Source: Heterotrichella gracilis (lineage: Eukaryota > Sar > Xanthophyceae > Tribonematales > Xanthonemataceae). From it: DNA of 49,123 nt. The notes beneath the pieces were generated by a model. The model did no database searches. It saw only the letters and a list, made by a program, of their open reading frames with translations, and was not told the DNA's origin. Location of the stretch: positions 1-49,123 of the forward strand of contig JAULBX010026386.1 of NCBI GenBank assembly GCA_032358255.1, given 5' to 3'. Made by a program: the position numbers and the translations under genes. Below, in pieces: positions 10,773 to 22,700 of the stretch; within the stretch, counting starts at the first letter, position 1; each line of letters opens with the position of its first letter.

Positions 10773-13700
10773 ATGGATGATGACGATGACCTGGTATGTA
10801 CTGCTGGAGTGCCTGCATATGGCTCAATTGGACTGCATCCCCTGCTACTTGTACAAGCAATAAACGAAAAGCCCAAGTTTAATGTCACAACAAACAACGC
10901 TTTGCGCTAAGTCCTGTTAAGGTGCCAGCTTGCATTTTGTGAGCAGTCTGCACACCTGGCATCCACTGTGCGGCACACAACCAGAAACTTTCCACCATCA
11001 ATTTACACCCATACGCCCATCCCCTTCAGGCCATACTTGAGGCTGTGGACGCCATTGAGGCAGCCTACTATGCCAAGAAGCAGGCCGCCTCAAAGCAAGG
11101 CCAAACCACCGCTGCCACCTCAGAGGCCTATCACCCACGCAACCACCCTACCACTGGCGCATCGCACCAGCCTAGCAACGCACCCGGCGCCTCCACCAGT
11201 GGGCGCTCCACCAGCCACTACGCAGGCCAGCTGCAACCACAGCAGCCAGCAGGGAGGAGCACATGGCAGGGGCCACAACCCTCAGCCCCGCAACACCCCT
11301 CCGCATCCCACCCACCCCCTGGCGGTGGGTGGCAGGTGCAACAACCCGGCGCACCACAACCCCCTGCCGGTCCGCCCCACCACCAGCCACAGCCCTCGAG
11401 CCACAGCCACCAAGCCTACTCCATGTGGCACAGCCGCACTGTAGTGGCTGACATTGCCCAGCCGGGGGTGTCCAACCAATACAGCGCAGCGGGCCAGGCG
11501 GACCCTCCAGTACACTCTGGTGGCACACTAGGGAGGGGAGGAGGCCCCTATCCTTGGCCAGGCGCCTCCTCCATCCCCCAAGCAGGCCAACAGAGGCAGG
11601 GGTGGGCAAGCACCGCTGAGGGAGGTGCAGGGCACGCTTCTGTCAGGGGCCACCCGCACGGGTTTGATTTTTCAGCGTTTCCTGGGGCTGGCAACGATAC
11701 CCTGCAAGGGAGGCGCTCAGGTGCTGCAGGTGCACCTCCCCAGCCCTCATCGGGAGCCGTTTCTGGATTTGACTTGTCAGCCTTGAAGCCAACCTCCTCA
11801 AACCCCCCTCCAGGTCAGCAGTGGCGGCAGCGGCAGGGGTGGGAAGGCAATGCAGGCCCACATGAGGGAGGTGCAGGGAGGGGCGCAGGGCAGGCCAGTA
11901 GAGGGCATTTGCAGCAAGGTTACGATTCATCGGCATTACACGGGGCTGGCATCAACACCAGCCTGCAAGGGGGGCACTCAGATGGTGCAAGCGGCTTTGA
12001 CTTGTCAGCCTTGCGCCGACCTCCCCAGGCGTCATCAGGGGGTGGAAAGGGCTTCGATTTTGCAGCCTGGCAGCCCCGATCAGGGGGGAATGCATGGGAG
12101 CAGCCAGGGGGAGTGAATGGCCATCAGCCTCAGCGGGGGCCAGGTGCACCCCCAATGGTGCCAGGGCCAAGGGGGGGATCTGAGTGGAAAGAGAATGTAG
12201 CGCCGCAGGGTGGGAGAGCAGGGGTCAACCAGGGGAGCAAACAACTTCAGCAGCAGGGGATGGATTCCTTCTTCAGGCGGCAGCAGCAGCAGCAGCAGCG
12301 TGGTCCTGGGGGTCAGGGCGAGGTGATAACCATCGATTGCGACGGGCAGGAGGTGGGAAACGGGGTGGGAGGCGACGGCGTTGTGGACCTCCAATCAGAG
12401 GAGGACATCGGTGATGTGGACGATGGTGGTCCCGAGTGCATTCCATGCGAGACAACCACCAAGGGCATCTTGGTGCACAGGTGCGTGCACACTCCTACAT
12501 GGGGCATCAGCGCACACCCCAGGAGGGAACCAGACCCGCATGGGGCACCCATCAACCCTTCCCAACCTGACCATGTATAGATAGGTCAGCACACACCTTG
12601 ATGTGCATATATGCCAATGCCATGTATCCATGCACCTGTGCTTGGATAAACAGCTGGAATTACCACGCAAAATGTGATAGATGTGTGTGTGTCCTGTTTG
12701 GCTATAGCCGTCCATCCAAGCCAGCTCACCGCCAAGCAACTGCACCATCTTCACTCACTCCCTTTCCTTGACCCCAGGCGCAACGCGCGCACCTGGGAGT
12801 ACCCCTCCGGCGTGCCCCCGCGCACCTACCAGCTGTCCATCATCCACACCTGCCTGCTCAGCAACACGCTGGTGTGCCTGCCCACGGGGCTGGGCAAGAC
12901 GCTGGTGGCGGCGGTGGTCATGCACAACTTCACAAGGTGGTTCCCGCAGGTGCGTAGCCTTCTTTTTATTGATATTAAATTGAAAACAATTCTGGATTCT
13001 GTTTGAGAACATAGACCAGTTATTTATTTTTGCATTTCTTGCCGAGATGCGCGGACCATGGACTGGTGTGGGAGATGGCGATTCAGTGAAGTCCCGCCCA
13101 TGGCCAGTCCTGGTGGTGGGATAAATTCCCAGCATGAGCACAAGCCTGGGTTGCATGGTGAGTGAGTGAGTTACAGGCATTCCAGCAGTCACGGTCTCCA
13201 AGCCAAGAGCCCCAATGTACCCAGGCTTCATCGCATATGCCTTGACCATAGCAGCAATTCCCGTGACATCCACAAGGAAGTTCTTTGCACGGCAGTATCA
13301 TACCTGATCCCCACGCCCGGCGGCCCTTACCACCCCACCATGCCTGCACCCCCTCACCCCCCTTCCACCCCTCTGCAGGGCAAGGTGGTGTTTGTGGCCC
13401 CCACCCGGCCCCTGATCAGCCAGCAGATGTCCGCATACATGCGCTTCCTGCCCTCAGCCGCCGCCTCCCTCGTGGAGCTGACGGGCGGTGTCAAGGTGGA
13501 CCAGCGGCAAGAGGCGTGGGAGGACCCCAGCAAGAGGGTGTACTTTGCCACGCCGCAGACCTTCCACAACGATGTGAAAAAGGGTGAGACGGGGGGAAAC
13601 TATTGATGAAGAATCGAGTTTTTTATGTGCTTTTACTGCCAATCCGTCATTAGGCGGTTGCTGATCTGGCTTTCGCGCAGGAATGCTTGTAGTTAATGAA

Positions 13701-16700
13701 TGCTTTCATTGACATTACCTTGTTGATATGTCTTTATGTATACACCTTGATTTTTTATTTTGGCTTTTGAAAATTAAATTTCACGATTCCTCCTATTCCC
13801 CCCTCCTCCCAGGCGCCTGCCCCACCGACAAGATTGTGTGCGTGGTTGTGGACGAGTGCCACCGCGCCACAGGCAAGGCGGACATCGTGCTGGCGCTGCA
13901 GATCCTGGGACAGCGCAAGGTCAAGTTCAGGGTGGTGGGCCTCAGCGCAACGCCGGGGGCAAGGAGGGAGGCGGTGCAGGTGGGGGGATTGAAGGCCATG
14001 GGACCATGGCAGGGCATGGGAGGGGCTGGTGTGGGATTAAGGTGTGAGGGTGATTGTTGGATTTTACTGTTACTGCTGAGTGCATGCAACCGACAGCAGC
14101 ATTTCCCACTAATCATCATGACTGTAATATGAACCCTGAACCAAAAACCTACTCACCATGAAAAGTCATCCTTTTCAGTGATAAATAATTGCAATTATTG
14201 ATGATGAAAATCCCATTTCCTTGTGCCGTAGGAGGTTGTGACCAACCTGATGACCACCCGCATTGAGTTCCGATCCGAGTCTGACCCCGACGTGGCCCCC
14301 TACTGCCACCCACGCGCAATAGAGGTGGCGCTGGTTGAGCAGGGGGGCCAGGCTGAGCACTGCAGGGAGCTGCTGCTGGGGGTGCTCAGGGACATCATGC
14401 ACAAACTGGTGGCGGGGAAGGTGGGGGGCGGGGGCGAGTCCCTAAGTTATTATAATAAATGCAGAAAACCAAAGATTAAAATCACGAAAACTAAGAACAT
14501 CAACATAATGGGCTAGGCTACAGGTACTAGGAACACATGAAGGGGATTTAAGTCTTGAAAAGCAGACACTTCTATAAACTCTGTAAAGGGTTGTAGCCTA
14601 TGATCTACTCGCTTGGCCGTGCTTGATGCACTAGGGAAGGATCAAAGTATTGAGAAATTACCCTAGCCCAATTGTGTGATGACAACCCCCCTCTCCCCCC
14701 TTTCCTCCAGGCGTACAACGGGAACTTGAGCCCCGAGGCATGTGGTCGCTACGCCTTCATACAGACGGCAGAGGCTCTGAGGAGCAGGGGCGGAGGGGCG
14801 GAGCTGGGCATGCTGCTTAAGCAGGTGGGCAGTGAAGGCAGGAGGGAATCAGTCAGATTTCCCCTATATATTCCCTTTTATATCCTCTTTTTTCTCTTAT
14901 TGTAATTGGCTGGCATTCATCAAATAGGGCATCCTATTGCAGTACTGACTTGATTTCATTTTACTAGCAAAAATACCCTATTGATTTATCATAATCTCCC
15001 CTGTCCCAGGCCATGCTGCTGGTTGACCTGCGGGAGCAGGTAGATAGTCACGGTCCCCAGGCTGCCGCTGCCTACCTGACACGCAAGGGGGGTGAGCAGG
15101 CGCTGGCCACGCTGGCAAGGGACAGCACGCTGTTCAACCAGGTGGGTAGGGTGCGTGGGTGGGGAGCTGTGGTGCCTGGTTGCATGTTGACGCCTGTGGG
15201 TGCCGCACATGTGACTAAGCAGGACACGGGGGATGTAGTAGGCATGGTGATCTTGACCTGCTTGCCCTGTCTCTTAGATCTTTGATCCCTTTGTCACAAA
15301 CCACGTGACTTAACCTCCACACGTTTCCAACACTAAGCGCTGTGGGCAACGTTTAATTCATTTCATGGGGTCTTCTCCTCTTCGTGCCGAGCAATGTGTT
15401 CTGTATGGATGCGTTTTGACTGACTTTTGAATAGATGCCCATTAACACCATAAGGCAAATGCTGTCCCTCCCCACAGCAGTGATGCAACCCACTCCCCTT
15501 TGCTGCAGTTCAAGGTCAGCCTGGCCAACCTCGCGCGCCAGGGGGGCGGCAACCCCAAGCTGCAAACCCTGCTGGAAATCCTGCACGCGCACTTTGGCGC
15601 CCAAGGGGAGGAGGGCGTGGAGGGGGCGGAGGGCGCGGCGGCGCCAGGGGGGCGTGTCATGATCTTCACAAACCTGCGGGAGAGCGTGGTGGCCATTCTG
15701 GAGGCGCTGCAGCCGCACGCGCCGCGCATCACGGCTCGGTGAGGGCAAAACCACAGAGCAGTTATGGCAACCCGTTGCGACATGGTCCCACAGAAATGGT
15801 GTTGTTTAATCAAATGTCAATGTCAATTATTTTGAATCGATCGAGCAGTGGTCAGGTAGCATTATGATGGTCTGGGCATGATGGGAAATTAGCTCGAAAT
15901 GCTGGCGGCATGGAGGCCAAAACCCTAGCGAGGGCAAAGTCTGCCTGTTTTATGGGCCCTGAAACCTAAGTCCTATACCCTATGCCCTTGTCTAGCGGTC
16001 CCTAGTTTCGCCCCACTGCCTACACCTGTGTGTTCAAGTAACCTGACTCCCTCCTTCCTACCTCGCAGCATGTTTGTCGGCCAAGGCAACGGCATTGCCA
16101 AGGGGGCTGGTACCAAAGGGGGCGGAGCCAAAGGGAGTGGCACCAAGGGCGGGGGCGCCAAGGGTGGGGGCGCCAAGGGCGAGGGTGGTGGCATGACCCA
16201 GAAGGAGCAGCAGGCTGTGCTGGCGGGGTTCCGGTCGGGGGAGTTTAACACCCTGGTGGCCACATGCATAGGGGAGGAGGGGCTGGACATACCCGCGGTG
16301 AGGCACTGAGTAGGGGGTGGGAGGCATCCAAGACCTTTGCTGGTCTTCCATTTCAAGTTTCCATTTGTAACTCCGACATCACCCTGAAACGCGGCATATG
16401 TCCTCCCCTACAAGTGTACATGCATAATTTGCCTGGACGTCAGTGCATCCCAACATCCGACCACCGCTACAAATTGATTTTTGATGCATTCTTCACTGCT
16501 GCCCACCAGTGATTTCCGCCGAAGTGCATGTAACTTACCAGTGCCTTCCTCATTTCACCCCCGGCATCCACTTTCCCCAGGTTGACCTAATCGTGTGCCT
16601 GGACGCCAGCGCCTCGCCCACTCGCAACATGCAGCGCCAGGGCCGCACCGGGCGCCACGGGCAGGGCCGAGTGGTATACATTCTGTCGCAGGGGAGGGAG

Positions 16701-19700
16701 GAGGAGGCGTACCAAAGGAACCAGGAGGTGAGGGAAGGAAAAAATTATACAACGTCGCTTATTCTTCGAATCCATCATAATTCCATTTTTTCCAATTGCA
16801 TAATATCTTTTGTGCCTTTAAGGGGGCCCGCCTGTTGCAGGAAAACCAGGTTTTTTGTGCACTTCCACAAAATCGGAATAAGACTTGAAATTAGATTTTA
16901 ATTTATTAGATTTCTTCCCCTGTGAACCTCGTGGCCCTCCGCCCCCCTCCCGCGCAGGCCACCACCAGCCTGCACCAGCAGCTGCGCAACGCCGCCTTCA
17001 AGCTGCTCATGCCCACGCCGCGCATGCTGCCCAGGCAGTTCACCCCGGTGAGGCAGGACGTGGAGCAGCCACAGCCGGCGGAGCAGCAGCAGGTGAGGCA
17101 GGGGGGCCATATGTGTGAGGGGGCCAAGGGTAGGAGGAATTACATGCTGATGACCAAGCAGGAGGAAATACATGCTGATGACCAAGCAATTGGATAGAAA
17201 AACAGGGTTGTTGTAGGGTTCATATCAAATCTGGCAGCCAGCATGGACATTTGGATGTGCAGTAGTTGTTTGCGTAGTCCAGACAACTGGTGTTGGTGGT
17301 TGGGTCAGAATCACAGAACCAGAATCATTGGCTCTTGCGACATCAGTTTCACCAGCTAGCCACAGAAAATGTGTGTGGGTGTCAGGAAGGGTCTGAGGGG
17401 CGTTGTGTGCTCGTGCAGGTGGCAGTGGAGGGTGAGGGCTCGGGGCGCGGGAGGGGACGAGGGCGCAAGGCAGGGTCAGGTGAGTGTGGAGTTGTGTGTT
17501 GTGCGTTTGGGTAAGGGCTTGCCATGTGCATGCACGTCAATTGGGATGTGGCAGTGGCTTGGTGGGCATTGTGCGGTTCCCTGCACCACTGATCCCATGC
17601 TGCATAGGCCTGTAGAGGTGTGGCCTGCACCAGGTGCTGTAATCCCCCCTATGTGTTTAGTGGTGGGCGGGTGTCCTGACTTGTGGGTGTATGGGTGTGC
17701 AGGACGCGGAGGGGGGCGTGGCAGTGGCAGGGGTGGTGCCAGTGCAGGGGATGCAGGGGAGGGAATGGAAGCTGGCGCAGGCAGGGGGAGAGGCAAGGGG
17801 AGTGGGAGAGGGCGCGGAACAGGGTAAGTCACAGTGGCAACAACTGTTTTCAAAGACAGCATGAGAAAATGTTAAGTGTTTTAGGTCGGCAACAATTGCG
17901 TATGATCCTATCCATGGAAGGCTTGAGTATTGACAATGTTCCGCATTTGTTTTGCAAAGTGAACCCAGTACCAAATCCCGCTTACTCCTGCGCCCCGCTG
18001 TACTCCCATGTATTCCCAAGTGCTGGGCTGTGTGCAGGTCTGGCCGGGGCAGAGGCAGGGGCAAGGATGGCCCTGCCATGGCACCATGCCCCGAAGGCTC
18101 CGCCATCCCCTTGCCAAATACGCACCCCTCCCCCCCCTGCCATTTCGCTGTGGGGGTCCCCCGTCCCCCTTCCCCAGCACCCACCCACAGCCATCCCCCA
18201 GCACCCCACGATGCTGCCATGCGGTGGGCCAGCAGGGCAGCAGGAGGGGACGGCCAGGTGCAAACCGACGACACACTTCCTAGGGTCCCGGCTAGGGTGA
18301 CCACACCTCCTGGGGCTCTGGCCAGGGTTTCCACACCTCCGAGGGTTCCGGATAGGGTTTGCGCAGGCGCCACCCCACCCCAGCACCCCACACCACCCAC
18401 CCATGGGGCGGCGCAGGGTCCGTCCCCATCCCCTGCAGCTACGCTTCCCACGGGGTCCCCAGCAGGCACCTTCCACCATGCCCGCCTCTTCCCAGAGACA
18501 GCCGCCACAGTCAGGTGCGCATGGGAAGCATAAGCCAATTGTCTCGCTAGGGGCTGCTGTTTTGGCCTAATATAGGGCAATGCCCAAGAGAAAAACACCA
18601 CTTCTCATACAGTGCTTTTTATGGCTAATGTGGAGATTTTGAATACCAATTATGCAGTGCCTTGTTCATTTTGGCGCCTCTCATTGGGTTGCACCTGTCA
18701 GGAGCTCAGTGAGCGCAGTGCCTGCTTATCTGTTAGGCATTCCGACTCGCCATTGCATCACTGGTGTCATTTGTTTTCCCATCGCACTTTTGCCTCCCTC
18801 TACATGCTGTATAATTTATGTATATTTTACATTATTTATTTAACCCCACCTGCCTGTATGCCACAGATGGTCCAGCAGCGGGCGGGTGACCATTGTGCCT
18901 CCAGCGCTGGCATTTCGAAAACTTCACCCGCCAAAGGCACAGCCACCGCCACATCCCGCCACCACTCAGGCGCGGCCGAAGGGCGCTGTGCCTGGGTCGG
19001 GGCCAGGTGCCCCGGTGTTGGGGAAAAAGAAGCGCAAGGTGTCGGGGCAGGCGGTGTCGGCAAACAAGGCAGCCAAGGTGCGCATTGGCATGAGGCGCTG
19101 GCACTTGCGTTCACAGCACCCCATGTGTGTCACAGAGTACTACAGTAGTGTTGGCCCTGCCAAAGTGTGTGACATCCAGGCATGCGAGCGCACAGTCTTG
19201 CAATGTAGGTAGTAGAAATAGACCAATGCTATCAACTGCGTGTACCAAATGAATTCCATTTGCCAGACTTTACAAAAGGCAAAACAGTCAATGAGCATTG
19301 TGCCATCCATCTGAAGCACCCCGTAACCCAGCATTTGTAACACAAAGCATTCACACCCTGACCAATACGGGTTGTGGATGCAGGTCGCAAGTGGCGCCCA
19401 CCCTCCTCACAGCCTGCCACCTGGCACCATGCCAGTGGGTGACGAGTATGCTGACGTGCCACTGGCAGCCCGCATAGCTGCCACAGGTCCACCCGGTAAA
19501 TCACGGCTGGGCCCTGGGGGTCCTCATGCCGCACAAGGCCAAACCCTATTTAGGGCAACCAAAGCACACGCAGGCTCTAGCGGTGCCTCCAAGGGGGCAC
19601 AAGATGGGAAGCAGTCAGAGGGGGCCGCCCTTGCCCACGGAGGCGCCCATCCCCCCACCACAGGGGGACCGTCATCAGGCTGGCAGACGTTGGCGCACAC

Positions 19701-22700
19701 TGGATCGGCTGCGCCTGCAAGGCATGTGGAGGTGGTTGACCTGTGCTCAGAGCCCCAATGCGCCCCCGACATGGACTTTATTGCGTCCACACCCCCTGAG
19801 GCGCTGCCGCCTTCCCCCGCACCGGACGCCCAAGCCATGGACCACACCGCCCCACCTGGCCCGCCACTGGGATCCTGTGCAGCGGCGCAGGGTGATGATG
19901 GCTTGGATGTGCCGCTCACCCTCTCCCAGGTCCCCATCGCTCTGCGCCTGACGGCACCTGGAGGCGCAGCCAAGGGGTGCCCACCAGCAGCAGCAGCACA
20001 ACTAGCAGATGGGGGGGAGCGAGGTGCGGACCTTGACCTCGTTCTTTCCCAGGTGCCCCTTGCGCTGCGCATGGCGACAACCGCAGGCGCAGCAAGGGGA
20101 TGCACACCAGCAGCAGCACAACCGCCAGCAGCAGGAGCGGATGTGTGGGAGCCCGATGCAGATCTGGTCCTTTCCCAGGTGCCCCTTGCCCTGCGCATGC
20201 CACCACGCTCCCAGCAGCCAGCATTTAGAGGCACCGCGCCCGCCCCCACCCCGCCACATGCTGTGCCACACACTGGGGATGGCCATGCGGGTGGGGATGT
20301 GGCGCGCCAAAACGCAGGGCATGAGGGATCCACATGGCGCGTCACCCCAGCAGAGCGATGTGGGGATGGAGGAGGGGTGGAGCTGTCCCAGCTGCCATTG
20401 TCGAGTTGGCGGGGGCCGGGAGTCAAAACGGCAGCCAACAAGGCGACGCCACCTGGCGCACATGGCAATATTGCCAGCCTACTTGGCTCCAGGGGAAGGG
20501 ATGGGATGCAAAGTGAGGAGGGGCCGTCGGCAGGTCCCAAGGGAAGCACAGTAGCAGGGGAAGCAAGGGACGGGGGTGACACTCTGCAAGAGCAAGCGCA
20601 TCATTGTGGATCGTCTCCTTCGTTGGAGCAATACCATAGGCCATCCCCCTCGCCACTCCCACCACCACTGCCACGGCACCCCACCCTGGCCGCCAACCCC
20701 AGCCCCGCCACCCTCCCCCGCATGGGGCCTGGCAGGTGGGGCGATGCCCTCACCCACAGCCACAGCCAGCAACCACAGCCACATGCAGAGGATGGCGGGC
20801 GTTCACCACCTGGCACTGTTGCTGAGCTGGACGATCAGGGGGCCGATGTTGGGGGCGATGATGATTACCCCTATGACGGCATGTCGGATTATGGCATGGG
20901 CGATGATTTTGGGTTTGAGGATGGGTTTGCACCAGCTTGGCCCAGCATGGGGTGCAGCGCCAGGGGGAGCAGCCAATCAGAGCGCAAGGGGAGGTCGCAC
21001 GTGATCCACCTGGCAAACTGGCACCACCTGCCGGCCCCACTTGATGCCCCAGCCGCTAGTGGTGCCTTCATCGGGGTCTCTTCACCCTTGCCACATGGCA
21101 CTGCTGCAGCGATGCCACCTGGCGTACATCCTCCGGCCCCATCCACCAGCACCCCCATGGGGGACCGGGGCCAGGACCCACATACCTGTGCAGCTGGCAT
21201 GGTGGAACACCCAGTCAGTGCAAGGGGCCGGGGTGCCCTGCCCTTTGCCTCCCCTCCAAATCCTCATGCTCCATTCCGCGGTGCAGCAGGCAGCACCCAC
21301 CAGGGGGCTGCGATGCTTCTGGGGAGGGAAACAGGTGCCATGGCACCTCCCGATGCGCCCGGCAGCGCCCCCCCCAGCAGCATCGCGTGCGTGCGCCGCA
21401 TACCCCGCTATCCTGGAGGGGCCACAGCCACAGTCGCCACACCGGCATCAACCCCAGGCAGCGGTGCGCACCACCCCTCCCCCATTCCCATTCCCGCTCC
21501 TTATGCATGGTCTGCCAAACGACACATGGCATGCCATGCCATTCAATCACCTGCTGCAGACCAACCTCCCACCGCCACAACGCATCCTGGACCTTAATCC
21601 CTTCATTGCTCGTGGACTGCACAAAACCCAGCATAAAAAAGGGCCTAAACCCTACCCTTCTCCTGTCACCACCCATTTGTTTGTTACCACACAGAATTTG
21701 AATGTAACTTGTTTTGTCATTTTTTTTCCCCTGCCCCCTGCAGGACTGGCGGGAATCCGTGCCCGCGCTCGCAACCACACTCATTTACTTGACAGTGTCA
21801 CACCCAGGCGCCCATTTGCGGCACATACACAGGGGGGCGGAGGAGACGGGAGGGAGCGGGAAGGAGGGCTCTCGCCAGGGGGCGGCAGCAACCTGAATGG
21901 TAGGGATGCGGCCTGTGTACCATACATCCTCAAGCTGTAGCAGACTCTGAGCTGGTTTGCACACATGCAGCAACATCTGGCATGCGTATATGTGACAGGG
22001 CATGGCAGGCATTCGGAATGGATCGGCAACCATACGCCCAACATCACAGCATTGGTTCCAGTCGGGTTGGGGGTTTAGAGGAAGGAAACATGTTAGAGTC
22101 TATTAATCCTGCATGCTTTGTGTGCAGAAGGTGGCGGGAATTGGCAAAGGCTGAGGCGACTGGGTGAGGCGGAGGGTCTCTACCCCCCTCCTGGTTCTAG
22201 TGCTGGGGGCCCTTCTGCACCAGGGGATGGCAGTGATGGTGGTGAAGAGTACGAGGCTGGGCCACGAGCAAGGCGGCGGGCGGGGGTCAAGAAGCGAAGG
22301 TGGGTAGGGTGGGGTGGTAGATGGCACTCTCATTGTGCGCCTGTGTGCAGCATATGCGCCCGCAACCTTGATTTACTTGCCTGCTGCCCTACAGTTTAAG
22401 CTGGCATAATTAAAGATGCTTCTTGGCTGATGCCTGCCCCCCCACTGCCTGCCTATGATGTGCTCGTCGCCCCCATTGCCCATATTCCAGAGTAGTCGTA
22501 TCACAGTCCCCTGCATTCACATGTGCCGACGTCCCTTCTCGCTCCCCATCAATCCACTGTGTTGTGCCCCCCCTCAGGCGCGCCGCATGCATTTACCTTG
22601 ACGATGAGGCCGAGGCATCCAGCGGTGACAGTGGGGATGAGGCCACTCCCGGGGATGAGGGTGGGGATGCTTTTGAAGGCGACTTCATTGATGATGCCAC

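Noticed and set aside
17657-18601. 314-codon open frame on the minus strand
   Set aside because: It is antisense to the RG-rich FANCM exons and crosses their introns, and the product is low complexity.
19524-20582. 352-codon open frame on the minus strand
   Set aside because: It is antisense to the long FANCM exon. GC-rich coding DNA keeps the opposite strand open, and its Ser/Pro/Gly-rich translation matches no family.
21041-21940. Plus-strand open frame running through the intron after FANCM exon 17
   Set aside because: The middle is intron-like (T-rich tract and CTGCAG acceptor before 21744). Only the part from 21744 is used, in the same phase.
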